Shown here: piece after piece, positions 17,443 through 27,607 of the stretch
Layout: each line of letters begins with the position of its first letter
How positions within the stretch are numbered: the first letter of the stretch is position 1
NCBI GenBank assembly: GCA_028288025.1
Contig: JAQBOM010000023.1
Coordinates: forward strand, 62,001 to 126,000
Length of the DNA stretch: 64,000 nucleotides
Source: Mucilaginibacter sp.
Lineage (GTDB): Bacteria; Bacteroidota; Bacteroidia; Sphingobacteriales; Sphingobacteriaceae
Direction: 5' to 3'
The notes under the pieces: model-generated
What the model saw: only the letters and a program-made list of their open reading frames with translations
The model's database searches: none
What the model was told of the DNA's origin: nothing
Translations under genes and position numbers: made by a program

Positions 17443-19836
17443 ATGATAAAAAACTATATAAAAATAGCCTGGCGCAGTTTGACGAGACAAAAACTTTACA
17501 GCCTGATCAACATATCGGGGCTGGGTATTGGCTTAGCCGTTTGTATGCTGATTATGCTGTACGTAACACACGAGCTGAGCTACGATAAATTTCATGCGAA
17601 TGCGAAGCGAATATTTGCCTTAAATGAACATATAAAGATGGGCACGCAGGAAATTAACATGGCTTATACAAGCTACGCCAGCGGCCCGATAATAAAGCAA
17701 AGCATACCCGGTGTGGCCGGTTATATGCGTACACGAAAACCATTTAAAGACGTAGTAATTGAAAGCCCTATATTGGCAAATACTAAATTTTCGGAGAGCA
17801 AAATATTTTTTGCCGATGCTGACTTCTTTAGTTTTTTCTCGTTCAGATTGCTGTCTGGAGGTGTATCAAATGTGCTTAGCCAACCGTTTTCGCTGGTCAT
17901 TACGCAGGATATGGCTAAGAAATATTTTGGCAACGAAAACCCCATAGGTAAAACGCTGAAAATTAAAACTGAGGACACCTACCAGTATACTGTAACCGGT
18001 GTCGCCGAAAATGTGCCTTCAAATTCCAGCATCGACTTCAATTTCCTGGCATCTAATGCAAGCCTAAAGTTGATGCGCGAAGCCAAGCCCTTTCTTGAAT
18101 CGCAGCTTGTTCAGGGCGGTGCATTCACCACCTACCTGCTTTTAAAACATCCACAGGATTCAATGCCGGTGCATCGGGCGGTTCAATCATTCATAAACGG
18201 TAAACCAGGGCCAAAAGATGACAAGTTCCAACTTATCCCGTTAACCGATATGCATCTTAACACCAGCGGTGATTCGTCCAACACCAAATACCTTAAAATA
18301 TTTCCGCTTGTGGCGGGTTTGATATTGCTGCTCGCTTTGGTGAATTATATGAGCCTGTCAACCGCCCGCTCCACTTTGCGGGCTAAAGAAGTGGGCGTGC
18401 GGAAAGTAAACGGGGCTAGCCGGATGTCGTTAGCGGCGCAGTTTTATATCGAGTCCGCTCTTTTTACGTGTTTATCCTTTATACTCGGATACATGCTGTG
18501 CTATCTCTTTAAACCATGGTTTTTAAACATCCTCGAGTTAAAAATTGACACCTCCTTTTTGTACAGTTCGCCGGTGCTTTTGATCTTATCCGGGTTATTG
18601 CTTATAACCGTCTTAATTGCGGGCAGCTATCCTTCGATAGTTTTATCAGCCTTTAAGCCCGCGGTTACCCTTAAAGGGAAGATGAGCAAGCAAACAGGCG
18701 GCATCGCGGTCCGTAAGGTATTTACCACTTTCCAGTTTGCCATTTCGGTAGGATTGATCATTTGCGGTATAATAATCGACCGTCAATTATACTATTTCAG
18801 GCATACCGATACAGGCGTTAGCCGCGAAAATGTGGTGATGGTGCCCATCACTAACAGCTTCGGAAAAAACTATCAAAGTTTTAAACATGATGTTTTAGCC
18901 ATAGCAGGCGTAAGCCAGGCCGCCACAGCACATTATCCGATGTACAAAGGCTACGATATGTTTTTTTTACACGATAAAGTTAAAAAAGAGGATATGGCTA
19001 TGCCGGTGTTGTCTGTTGATAGGGCATTCATCCCCACCCTAAATATCAATTGGAAAATACCGCCGGTATCTGATGATATCATAACCATGCCAAATAAGGT
19101 GGTGATCAATGAAACGGCTATATCGAAACTGGGTTTACCGGCCAACCCGATCGGAGAAATTGTTGACTTTGGCGGCAAACAGCAATACCAGGTAGTAGGC
19201 GTGACTAAAAATTTTAATTTCAGCTCATTGCAAAGTACCATAGGCCCGTTATGTTTATTTATAGCGAAGGACACCGTTGCCGACTGGGGTGTATCCGGTG
19301 GGTGCCTTTTTGCCAAAATAAAACCGCATACCAATTTGCCAACAGTTATATCAGCTATTGAAACCACTTATAAGAAGTATGACCATGAGAAGCCGTTTAG
19401 CTATACGTTTATGGATGATGCTTTTAACGCGCAATACAAAGCCGAAGATAAGCTGGCGTCTATATTCACCCTGTTTACAGGGATAACTATTTTGCTGGCT
19501 ACGTTGGGCTTGTTTGGCCTTGCAGCGTTTACGATAGAACAGCGCACAAAAGAAATCGGCATTCGCAAAATACTGGGGGCAAGCCTGTCGGCCCTGGCTG
19601 CTATGTTGTCCGGCGATTTTTTAAAGCTGGTGTTGCTGGCCATCCTGGTTGCCTCGCCATTTGCCTGGTGGGCAATGCACAGCTGGTTACAAGGTTTTGC
19701 TTACCGGATAACAATGCAATGGTGGATGTTTGCCGCTGCCGGTGTTTTGGCCGTTTTGGTAGCGGTAGTAACGATCAGCTATCATGCGGTAAGGGCGGCT
19801 ATAGCTAACCCGGTTGACAGTTTGAGAAACGAGTAG
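17443..19836 (+). CDS. FtsX/MacB-type ABC transporter permease (array member 8)
   Basis: 797 aa, starting MIKNYIKIAWRSLTRQKLY. FtsX1 carries KEVGVRKVNGASRMSL, with Asn in place of the usual Val/Met/Ile-Gly junction. FtsX2 carries KEIGIRKILGASLSAL. The C-terminal 107 residues are the closest match to the truncated member 1 (TIEQRTKEIGIRK, YHAVRAAIANPV), and the tail is NPVDSLRNE, with Asn instead of Ser before the final Glu. It appears to be the last gene of the unit starting at 7408, because a 310-nt gap with a new regulatory block follows. Confidence 0.93.
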   Translation: MIKNYIKIAWRSLTRQKLYSLINISGLGIGLAVCMLIMLYVTHELSYDKFHANAKRIFALNEHIKMGTQEINMAYTSYASGPIIKQSIPGVAGYMRTRKPFKDVVIESPILANTKFSESKIFFADADFFSFFSFRLLSGGVSNVLSQPFSLVITQDMAKKYFGNENPIGKTLKIKTEDTYQYTVTGVAENVPSNSSIDFNFLASNASLKLMREAKPFLESQLVQGGAFTTYLLLKHPQDSMPVHRAVQSFINGKPGPKDDKFQLIPLTDMHLNTSGDSSNTKYLKIFPLVAGLILLLALVNYMSLSTARSTLRAKEVGVRKVNGASRMSLAAQFYIESALFTCLSFILGYMLCYLFKPWFLNILELKIDTSFLYSSPVLLILSGLLLITVLIAGSYPSIVLSAFKPAVTLKGKMSKQTGGIAVRKVFTTFQFAISVGLIICGIIIDRQLYYFRHTDTGVSRENVVMVPITNSFGKNYQSFKHDVLAIAGVSQAATAHYPMYKGYDMFFLHDKVKKEDMAMPVLSVDRAFIPTLNINWKIPPVSDDIITMPNKVVINETAISKLGLPANPIGEIVDFGGKQQYQVVGVTKNFNFSSLQSTIGPLCLFIAKDTVADWGVSGGCLFAKIKPHTNLPTVISAIETTYKKYDHEKPFSYTFMDDAFNAQYKAEDKLASIFTLFTGITILLATLGLFGLAAFTIEQRTKEIGIRKILGASLSALAAMLSGDFLKLVLLAILVASPFAWWAMHSWLQGFAYRITMQWWMFAAAGVLAVLVAVVTISYHAVRAAIANPVDSLRNE

Positions 19837-19842
19837 GGAAGA

Positions 19843-19880
19843 GTGGGCAGTTTGCAATAGCAGTTGGCAGTTTAAAAATA
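19843..19880 (+). repeat. GGCAGTTTGCA-type intergenic repeat
   Basis: GGGCAGTTTGCAATAGCAG and TTGGCAGTTTAAAAATA are the same module seen after members 4, 5 and 7, here without the ATGACTAATGAC half. Confidence 0.6.
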
Positions 19881-19924
19881 GAAGCGCAAACTGCTTACTA
19901 ATAACTGCAAACTTTCTTTCAAAT

Positions 19925-20029
19925 TGCATCATAACCGAACATACACTGTTACACTTACGAACATGTTCGTATAATGAATATTATTGTAATACACTGATTT
20001 TTAATATTTTAACCATTTGGTATGTATTT
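19925..20029 (+). promoter_or_regulatory. Operator-like block and promoter-like box upstream of permease member 9
   Basis: Second copy of the block described at 7276. The 40-nt part (19925-19964) continues into a perfect 12-bp palindrome CGAACATGTTCG (19958-19969), and TTGGTATGTATTT lies at 20017-20029, 92 nt from the block start (90 nt in the other copy). Here the box is 117 nt from the ATG, against 29 nt for member 4, so the 5' leader would be longer. The rest of the 310-nt gap is AT-rich, with the TCACTAA repeat next to the start. Confidence 0.6.
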
Positions 20030-20100
20030 AGAAGCAACCAAGTGACGCAATTATGAGGCGGGTTAACTGATTTTGCAGTTAATTAAGGAAAGGGGAATAT

Positions 20101-20146
20101 TAATTCACTAAGTCACTAATTCACTAAATCAACAATTGAATTACTC
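20101..20146 (+). repeat. TTCACTAA-type word repeat abutting a start codon
   Basis: Three TTCACTAA/GTCACTAA words followed by CAACAATTGAATTACTC run up to the ATG at 20147. A shorter version (ATCACTAATTCAATAATTGA) occupies the same place before the permease at 2867. Confidence 0.55.
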
Positions 20147-22510
20147 ATGATAAAGAATTACTTTAAAACCACCTTGCGCAGCCTGTTAAAAAACAGGTCG
20201 TACAGTTTTTTAAATATTGCGGGTTTGGCAATTGGCATTACCTGCGCGTCGCTGATATTTTTATGGGTGCAGGACGAAATAACCTTTAATCATAACTTTA
20301 AAAAATGCGATAACCTGTATACCATTTGGGAAAACCAAACCTACGAAGGCAAAATATCCACGTTCCGTGCTACGCCGGGGCCAATGGCTAAAGTGCTTAC
20401 CGCCGAGATACCCGGTATAAAACGGGCGGCAAGGATGGATGGGGGTGGCACCCAATTGTTTGCCCTGGGCGACAAAACCATAAATGAGGCCGGCAATTAT
20501 GCCGATCCCGAAATATTTTCGATGCTCGATTTGCCTTTTGTAAAAGGCAATGGTACCAATGCTTTCAGGCAATTGCACTCCGTGGTCATTAACGAAACCA
20601 TGGCCAGGAAGTTTTTTGGCGATGCCAATCCGATGGGAAAATCGTTAAGGGTAAATAACGAACAGGATTATACCGTTACCGGCGTGTTTAAGGATCTGCC
20701 TAAAAACTCCACCTTCCAGTTTCAATGGCTGGCGCCGATGGCAAATATTGATCATAAACAATTCTGGATGGACATTTGGGGTGCTAATTGGGCCCGTACC
20801 TATGTGGAACTGGCCCCGTCAGCAAACCTAAACGCTGTAAACCAAAAGCTAAGCCATTATATTGCTTCAAAAACCAAAAAAACCAATACGACTGTTTGTT
20901 TCCTTTTTTCGATGAACGATTGGAACCTGCACAGCAATTTCACCGATGGCAAAATGAATGGCGGCAGGATACTATATGTAAAGATATTTTCATTTATTGC
21001 CTGGATCATCCTGTTAATTGCCTGCATCAATTTCATGAACCTTTCAACCGCACGGTCGGAGCAAAGAGCAAAAGAAGTCGGCGTGCGCAAAGTGATGGGC
21101 GCCGGGAAAGGTAAATTAATAGGCCAGTTTATCAGTGAGGCAATGATCATGTCATTTATCGCTGTCCTGGTGGCTGTAGGGTTAATTTATTTAGCCCTGC
21201 CTTCATTCAATAACTTAGTTCAGAAGGAATTGTCTGTGGATATTTTCACCATTTCGCACTTGTTGTATTTGATTACAATAAGCCTTGTAACAGGTTTATT
21301 TGCAGGTAGTTACCCGGCATTTTATCTTTCTTCGTTTAACCCGATAGCTGTTTTAAAAAATATCAAAATTAAATCCAGTGTCCGGTCGGGCTTCGTAAGG
21401 CAGAGTTTGGTCGTTATCCAGTTTTCTGTTTCCATTATCCTTATTATCGGTACCGTAATTATATACCAGCAAATTCAGCATGTAAAAAACAGGCAATTGG
21501 GTTATAATAAGAATAACCTGGTTTATGTCATCCTGCAAGGAAAGCAAGCCGGACATTTTACAAGCATTTATAATGACCTTAAACAATCGGGAATTGTAGA
21601 GAACGCGGCGTTAAGCGACAATCCTGTATTACAAATAGGGAACAATACCGACAATTATTCGTGGGATGGTAAAGACGCTACAAAAAACCCGCTGATCAGC
21701 TGGCAAAATGTAAGCCCGCAGTTTATTTCAACTATGGGGATGGGGCTTGCTGCTGGCCGGGATTTTAATGTTAATTCAACCCTGGACAGTAATCATGTGA
21801 TCATCAATGAAGCTTTGGCCAAACAATTAGGTAAACAGGGTCAGATAGGCGGAATTATCAGGGAAGGCGGTAAAAAACCGTTCACCATAACGGGTATCGT
21901 TAAGGACTATTTATATAATGACATGTACGGCGCGGCTGCACCGCTTTTATTATACAATCGCCCGGCAGAAGCCAGTGTTTTAAGTATCCGGTTTAAGCCG
22001 GGCGTAAATATGCAGAATGCATTGATTAAGGCAGGCGGCATTGTAAAGGCTGATGCTCCCGGTTATGCTTTTGATTACCAGTTTATTGACCAGGACTTTG
22101 ACCAATTATTTAAAACAGAAACATTAACGGGCCAGCTTGCCGGCATTTTTGCATCGCTTGCCATATTTATATCGTGCCTGGGTTTGTTTGGGCTGGCCGC
22201 GTACACCGCGGAGCGAAGGATAAAGGAAATTGGCATACGCAAAGTGCTGGGTGCGTCGGTTTATGGACTCGCCGGACTACTCTCGAAGGACTTTTTGAAG
22301 CTTGTGACAATATCATGTGTGCTGGCGTTCCCGATTGCATGGTGGGCAGTAAACAACTGGCTGCAAAGCTACCAGTATCGCATCACAGTGCAATGGTGGA
22401 TATTTGTCCTGTCAGGTTTAACATCGTTGTTCATCGCTTTGGCTACAGTGAGTTTCCAGGCGGTTAAAGCGGCGTTAATGAACCCTGTGAAGAGTTTGAG
22501 GAGCGAGTGA
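20147..22510 (+). CDS. FtsX/MacB-type ABC transporter permease (array member 9)
   Basis: 787 aa, the shortest complete member. It starts MIKNYFKTTLRSLLKNRSY. NIAGLAIGI in the first membrane segment and the K-NGGRI-VKIFSFIA stretch entering FtsX1 place it with member 2. FtsX1 has KEVGVRKVMGAGKGKL and FtsX2 has KEIGIRKVLGASVYGL. The motif before FtsX1 is NFMNLSTARSEQRAKE, as in member 2. It is the first gene after the second regulatory block, so it probably opens the unit containing members 9-12, whose internal gaps are 64-124 nt. The tail is NPVKSLRSE. Confidence 0.93.
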   Translation: MIKNYFKTTLRSLLKNRSYSFLNIAGLAIGITCASLIFLWVQDEITFNHNFKKCDNLYTIWENQTYEGKISTFRATPGPMAKVLTAEIPGIKRAARMDGGGTQLFALGDKTINEAGNYADPEIFSMLDLPFVKGNGTNAFRQLHSVVINETMARKFFGDANPMGKSLRVNNEQDYTVTGVFKDLPKNSTFQFQWLAPMANIDHKQFWMDIWGANWARTYVELAPSANLNAVNQKLSHYIASKTKKTNTTVCFLFSMNDWNLHSNFTDGKMNGGRILYVKIFSFIAWIILLIACINFMNLSTARSEQRAKEVGVRKVMGAGKGKLIGQFISEAMIMSFIAVLVAVGLIYLALPSFNNLVQKELSVDIFTISHLLYLITISLVTGLFAGSYPAFYLSSFNPIAVLKNIKIKSSVRSGFVRQSLVVIQFSVSIILIIGTVIIYQQIQHVKNRQLGYNKNNLVYVILQGKQAGHFTSIYNDLKQSGIVENAALSDNPVLQIGNNTDNYSWDGKDATKNPLISWQNVSPQFISTMGMGLAAGRDFNVNSTLDSNHVIINEALAKQLGKQGQIGGIIREGGKKPFTITGIVKDYLYNDMYGAAAPLLLYNRPAEASVLSIRFKPGVNMQNALIKAGGIVKADAPGYAFDYQFIDQDFDQLFKTETLTGQLAGIFASLAIFISCLGLFGLAAYTAERRIKEIGIRKVLGASVYGLAGLLSKDFLKLVTISCVLAFPIAWWAVNNWLQSYQYRITVQWWIFVLSGLTSLFIALATVSFQAVKAALMNPVKSLRSE

Positions 22511-22513
22511 ATA

Positions 22514-22638
22514 GTCAATGGTCATTAGTCATTTTAAAAAGTGCAATATGATAGCTGACTGATAACCGATGACCAAATAACACCAATGACACAATGACCA
22601 ATGACGCGAAGCAAATGACTAATGACCAAACAAGATGA
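22514..22638 (+). repeat. Inverted and direct copies of the ATGACTAATGACC word, with start-overlapping MTNDQTR micro-frame
   Basis: An inverted copy (GGTCATTAGTCATTTTAAAA, 22520-22539) lies just after the stop of member 9. Direct copies run from 22569 to the start of member 10. The last is ATG ACT AAT GAC CAA ACA AGA TGA (22615-22638), overlapping the ATG at 22635 as ATGA. The inverted and direct copies could pair into a long hairpin across the gap. Confidence 0.7.
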
Positions 22639-25013
22639 TAAAGAATTATATTAAAATAGGGTGGCGAAATTTACAGCGTAACAAAGCTTATACCGCCATA
22701 AGCGTAACCGGCCTGGCATTAGGTATTGCCTGCGGAATATTGATATTTACGCTGATCAGCTATCATTTGAGTTTTGATAATTTCCATCACAATGCTGATC
22801 GCATTTATCGCTTTTATACCGAATGGCATGATGATGGCGTTGGTCAGTCCCCGGGAACGCCACAGCCGTTAGGAAAGGCTTTTCGCACTGAATTTGCAAT
22901 AGGCGAAAAGACGGCAAGGATAATAAGTTTTCACAATAATTTGATTACTGTTACAAAAGGTAATGAACTCAAAAAGTTTAATGAGGAAGAGGGCGTAGCT
23001 TTTACAGAACCCGACTATTTTAATATCCTGAACTTCCCGCTGATAAAAGGAGATAAAAAAACCGCGCTTGTACATCCAAATGAAGCTATCATCACGCAAA
23101 AAGTAGCTTACAAATATTTCGGCAATGATAATGCCATCGGGAAAGTGATCCGCCTCGATAATAAGGTGAGTTTTACAGTTGCCGGCATTTTAAAGGATTT
23201 TCCAAACAATACCGATCGCAGGCAGCAGGTGTATGTATCGTATGGCAACATGGATGAATATACCGATAAACGGCGTGAGCAGAACTGGGGTGGCGTATTT
23301 AGCGGGTGCGAGGCTTTCACGCTCCTTAAACCCGGCGTTACTTTGGCCAGGGCCAACGAAGCGTTAAAGGGAATGATAAAAAAACACTACACCGGAAGAG
23401 ACTTACAAGTATGGAATTTTAAACTTCAACCGCTGGCGGATATTCATTTTAACCCGAAATTGGGTGGTTATGCCGATCAAAAATATTTATGGGCCTTGTT
23501 TTTTATCGGCCTGTTCCTGATCGTCACTGCATGCGTTAATTTTATCAACCTGGCAACCGCGCAAGCGCTTAACCGGTCGAAAGAGATCGGCATCCGGAAA
23601 GTATTGGGAAGTTTACCGCACCAGCTTTTTTGGCAATTTATTGCAGAAACGGCTATAATTACCATCGTCGCCACTGTCTTTGCAGTTTTGATCTCGATAA
23701 TTACACTACCCACAATCAATAATTTATTCCAGTCGCAGATCCAGTTTAACTGGCAACAGCTTTCCATATTTATTTTAGCGATCACCGTTATCGTCGTTTT
23801 CCTGTCGGGATCATATCCCGGCTTGGTTTTAGCGCGCTTTCAGCCCATCCTGGCCCTTAAAAGCAAACTTTCACAAAAACATATTGGCGGCTTTTCACTG
23901 CGGCGGGTACTTGTAGTAACACAGTTTTCTATTTCACAGGTGCTTATCATCGGTACCATCATCATTGTATCACAGTTGCATTACTCACAAAATGCAGACC
24001 TTGGCTTTAGAAAAGATAACGTTGTTTTATTGCCGATCCCGCAAAACGACAAGGCGAAGCTGAATACCATGCTTAACCGCCTCAACGAGGTGAAGGGTGT
24101 TGAGAAGGTGTCGTACTGCTATACTGCGCCGGCTTCACGATCAAACAGCAACACGGGCGTAAATTTTGACAACAGGGCCGAGGATGAGCACTGGAGCATA
24201 AATACCAAGTATGCCGACGAAAACTACCTTTCGGCCTTTGGAATAAAATTGATCGTCGGCAGAAATATATTCCGAGCTGATACAACAAAGGAATTCCTGG
24301 TAAACGAGACGTTCGTTAAGAAACTGAATTTGAAGCCGCACGACGTGGTCGGCAAAATGTTAAAGATAAACGGAAATACCGTCAAGGGAACGATAGTGGG
24401 CGTTGTAAAGGATTTTTATAACTATTCCTTTCATACCGAAATCTCGCCGATATGCATTATGCCCGATTACCGGAATTATTCAACCTGCGCTATCCGGATC
24501 AAATCTGCCGATACAAAGGCTTCATTATTGTCGCTGGAGCGGATATGGAATGATACTTACCCGAAGGAATTGTATTCATTCCAGTTTTTGGATGACTCTA
24601 TTGCTAAGTTTTACGAGCTCGATTCTATTTTACTCCGGTTAATAGAGGCATTTGCAGGCATCGCTATTGTGATAGGTTGTTTGGGCTTATACGGTTTGGT
24701 TTCGTTTATGGCTGTCCGCAAAACAAAAGAGATCGGGGTGCGCAAAGTGTTAGGCGCCAATATAACCCATGTCCTATGGTTATTCGGCAAAGAGTTTGCC
24801 CGCCTGCTGATCATTGCATTTGTAATTGCCGCCCCGCTGGCCTGGTGGGCAATGACGCACTACCTGCAGGATTTTAAATACAGGATCACGATAGGGCCTG
24901 GGATATTTATAGCGTCGATTTTATCCACGTTCATCATAGCGGGCATTACAGTAGGCTACCGTTCGATAACGGCAGCACTGGCCAACCCGGTGAAGAGCTT
25001 GAGGAGCGAGTAG
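22635..25013 (+). CDS. FtsX/MacB-type ABC transporter permease (array member 10)
   Basis: 792 aa, starting MIKNYIKIGWRNLQRNKAY. The first membrane segment reads ISVTGLALGIACGILIFTLI. FtsX1 has KEIGIRKVLGSLPHQLFWQF and FtsX2 has KEIGVRKVLGANITHVLW. It shares LQPL-DIHFN and the SIAKFYE stretch before FtsX2 with the twin pair (members 6 and 11), so it is their nearest relative, but the C-terminal loop (THYLQDFKYRITIGPGIF) is its own. It carries no ATPase motif. Its start overlaps the micro-frame described for 22514-22638. Confidence 0.93.
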   Translation: MIKNYIKIGWRNLQRNKAYTAISVTGLALGIACGILIFTLISYHLSFDNFHHNADRIYRFYTEWHDDGVGQSPGTPQPLGKAFRTEFAIGEKTARIISFHNNLITVTKGNELKKFNEEEGVAFTEPDYFNILNFPLIKGDKKTALVHPNEAIITQKVAYKYFGNDNAIGKVIRLDNKVSFTVAGILKDFPNNTDRRQQVYVSYGNMDEYTDKRREQNWGGVFSGCEAFTLLKPGVTLARANEALKGMIKKHYTGRDLQVWNFKLQPLADIHFNPKLGGYADQKYLWALFFIGLFLIVTACVNFINLATAQALNRSKEIGIRKVLGSLPHQLFWQFIAETAIITIVATVFAVLISIITLPTINNLFQSQIQFNWQQLSIFILAITVIVVFLSGSYPGLVLARFQPILALKSKLSQKHIGGFSLRRVLVVTQFSISQVLIIGTIIIVSQLHYSQNADLGFRKDNVVLLPIPQNDKAKLNTMLNRLNEVKGVEKVSYCYTAPASRSNSNTGVNFDNRAEDEHWSINTKYADENYLSAFGIKLIVGRNIFRADTTKEFLVNETFVKKLNLKPHDVVGKMLKINGNTVKGTIVGVVKDFYNYSFHTEISPICIMPDYRNYSTCAIRIKSADTKASLLSLERIWNDTYPKELYSFQFLDDSIAKFYELDSILLRLIEAFAGIAIVIGCLGLYGLVSFMAVRKTKEIGVRKVLGANITHVLWLFGKEFARLLIIAFVIAAPLAWWAMTHYLQDFKYRITIGPGIFIASILSTFIIAGITVGYRSITAALANPVKSLRSE

Positions 25014-25080
25014 AGGAAAGTTGGCAGTAGCAGTTAAGCAGGCAGACTATCAAAAAACTAATGAACCAATAAACCAGTCA

Positions 25081-27543
25081 ATGATAAAAAGCTATTTTAA
25101 AATTGCATTCCGGGGCTTTTGGAAACATAAGCTGTTTACATTAATAAATATTATCGGTTTATCGACCGGTATTAGCGCGGCGCTGGTGATTTACCTGATC
25201 GTTCATTTCGATTTTACATTTGATAAATTCCAGACGGATGGCGACCGCATTTACCGGGTGGTTACCAATTTTACTTTTGCCGGCGATCCGGCTTACAACC
25301 CTGGCGTTTGCGGCCCGTTACCGGGTGCTGTAAAAAGCCAGGTTACCGGTTTACAAACAATTGCCCCGGTGTTCAAGTTATTTTTGCCCGATGTATCGGT
25401 ACTTCAAAATAAAACCGGTCCGGTTAAATTCAAGGCACAGAAAAATATAATATTAGCTGATAGCGGGTATTTTAACCTGATCCAATACAAATGGCTGGCC
25501 GGTTCGCCTAAAACAGCCTTAAATGACCCCTACCAGGTGGTATTAACTTCTGACCAGGCAAAATTATATTTTCCCGGATCGTCGTTTGAAGAGATGCTTG
25601 GCAAAACGGTGGTTTACGATACGATAAAAACAACTGTAACGGGTATTGTGCAAACCATACAAGAGAATACAGGTTTTACCTTTCATGATTTTATATCCTA
25701 CTCAACCGGTATAGCCAATAAAGACATTAAAGCACAGTTGAGATTAAACAATTGGGGCGGGACTACTGTAAAATCGCAGCTTTTTGTAAAGCTGTTTCCG
25801 AACACCACCACAAGGCAAATAGAAGATCAGCTAAATAATATACTCAAACAGCATAACCCTCCCGTAAAGGGTAAAACGCAAAAGTTTTCTTTACAGCCTC
25901 TGAATGATATCCACTTTAACGCAAAGTATGGAGGTGTCAACTTTGACGATGCGGCCAATAAAACAACTTCCTATGGCTTGCTGCTTATTGGTCTGTTCCT
26001 GTTATTATTGGGTTGCATCAATTTTATTAATTTAACTACCGCACGGTCCACACACCGGGCAAAAGAAATAGGCATCCGTAAAACGATGGGAAGCAGTCGG
26101 GCGCAGCTTATTATTCAGTTTTTGAGTGAGACATTTTTTATTACGCTCATCTCGGTAGCTATTTCGGCCGCGTTGGCGCCATTTATACTTAAGTTGTTTT
26201 CCGGGTTTGTCAACCCGCGCATTAAAGTTGATCTGTTGCATCAACCCGGTATTCTTCTGTTTCTTTTAGCCTTATCAATAGTTGTATCCCTTTTATCCGG
26301 TTTTTATCCGGCACTTGTACTATCGGGTTATAAACCCGTATCGGTACTCAAAAACCAAGCGCAAAGCAATAGCGGCAAATCACGCAATGCGATAATGCGT
26401 AAATCATTAACGGTAACACAATTTGTTATCGCACAGTTTTTTATAATGGCTACTTTATTGGTTGGCAAGCAAATTTACTATGCCGTTCATAAAGAACTTG
26501 GTTTTAAAAAGGATGCCATCATAGTAGTCAATTCGCCTTATAAAAATCGGCAAGCCAGTAAAAACCTGGTGTTTATAGATAAGTTAAAACTGATGCCGCA
26601 GGTTGAGATGGTAAGCGCCGGCAACGACCCGCCATCATCTGAAAACACCAGTTCGACCGAGGCTGAGTATGTGGACGGAAAGAAGGAAGTTAAGCTTAGC
26701 GAGTTGGGAGAGAAGTTCGGTGATGAAAATTATACCAGGTTATATAAGATCAAACTGCTTGCCGGCCGAAACCTGCAGGTTGCCGATACTAACAAGGCGT
26801 TTTTGGTTAACCTAACACTTACAAAGATGTTGGGTTTTAAAAACCCCGCTGATGCCGTTGGCAAAGTGATAAATAACTTTAATGGCGATCATAAAATGCA
26901 GATAATTGGCGTGGTATCTGATTTTCACCAGGAATCGTTGCATGCTCCTATTATGCCGCTAGTTATTCTTACCCGCACTGATAAATATTTCAACGGTACA
27001 TTTCACATCGCCTTAAAGCCGCAAACGGCTGATGGTCACGAATGGTCAAGTGCAATAACCCACATACAAGCAGCCTGGAAACAGATTTATCCTGAAGATG
27101 ATTTTCAATATGACTTTGTTGATAAAACGGTAGCCAAATTTTATGAAAAGGAGCAGCATACATCAACGCTGTTGACCTGGGCCACAGGGCTATCGATATT
27201 TATTAGTTGCCTTGGCTTGCTTGGACTGGCTATTTATACGACCAACCAGCGGACCAAAGAAATAGGCGTGCGTAAAGTGCTTGGCGCTACGGTATCGCAA
27301 ATTGTGACACTGCTTTCAACTGAACTGGTGCTGCTTATCATATTGGCTTTTGTAATTGTAACCCCGGTTGCGTGGTGGGCCATGAACAAGTGGATGCAGG
27401 GCTTTGCCGATCGTACTTCAATCAGCTGGTGGATATTTGCGACAAGCGGCGCCGGGATGTTGCTGGCTGCGGGGTTTACATCAAGCTTTCAAACGGTTAA
27501 AGCCGCGATGGCCAACCCCGTGAAAAGTTTGAGATCGGAGTAG
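25081..27543 (+). CDS. FtsX/MacB-type ABC transporter permease (array member 11, twin of member 6)
   Basis: 820 aa from the ATG at 25081. The frame is open to 25021, but the first 20 codons (MAVAVKQADYQK...) are translated intergenic GGCAGT-type repeat, whereas MIKSYFKIAFRGFWKHKLF at 25081 is the conserved N-terminus. It is almost the same as the gene at 12415 in both FtsX domains (KTMGSSRAQL, EKEQHTSTLLTWATGLS, KWMQGFADRTSISWW), while the periplasmic domains differ more. The two copies are separated by four other permeases, so the duplication was not a simple tandem event or was followed by rearrangement. Confidence 0.93.
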   Translation: MIKSYFKIAFRGFWKHKLFTLINIIGLSTGISAALVIYLIVHFDFTFDKFQTDGDRIYRVVTNFTFAGDPAYNPGVCGPLPGAVKSQVTGLQTIAPVFKLFLPDVSVLQNKTGPVKFKAQKNIILADSGYFNLIQYKWLAGSPKTALNDPYQVVLTSDQAKLYFPGSSFEEMLGKTVVYDTIKTTVTGIVQTIQENTGFTFHDFISYSTGIANKDIKAQLRLNNWGGTTVKSQLFVKLFPNTTTRQIEDQLNNILKQHNPPVKGKTQKFSLQPLNDIHFNAKYGGVNFDDAANKTTSYGLLLIGLFLLLLGCINFINLTTARSTHRAKEIGIRKTMGSSRAQLIIQFLSETFFITLISVAISAALAPFILKLFSGFVNPRIKVDLLHQPGILLFLLALSIVVSLLSGFYPALVLSGYKPVSVLKNQAQSNSGKSRNAIMRKSLTVTQFVIAQFFIMATLLVGKQIYYAVHKELGFKKDAIIVVNSPYKNRQASKNLVFIDKLKLMPQVEMVSAGNDPPSSENTSSTEAEYVDGKKEVKLSELGEKFGDENYTRLYKIKLLAGRNLQVADTNKAFLVNLTLTKMLGFKNPADAVGKVINNFNGDHKMQIIGVVSDFHQESLHAPIMPLVILTRTDKYFNGTFHIALKPQTADGHEWSSAITHIQAAWKQIYPEDDFQYDFVDKTVAKFYEKEQHTSTLLTWATGLSIFISCLGLLGLAIYTTNQRTKEIGVRKVLGATVSQIVTLLSTELVLLIILAFVIVTPVAWWAMNKWMQGFADRTSISWWIFATSGAGMLLAAGFTSSFQTVKAAMANPVKSLRSE

Positions 27544-27607
27544 AGGTTGGAGATTAGTTAGTCCGAAAGAAAGACAGTTCTTTTAAAAACAACCAATAAC
27601 AAACAAA

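Noticed and set aside
25021..25080. Extended N-terminus of permease member 11
   Set aside because: The 20 extra residues are translated intergenic repeat; the conserved MIKSYFKIAF start is at 25081.
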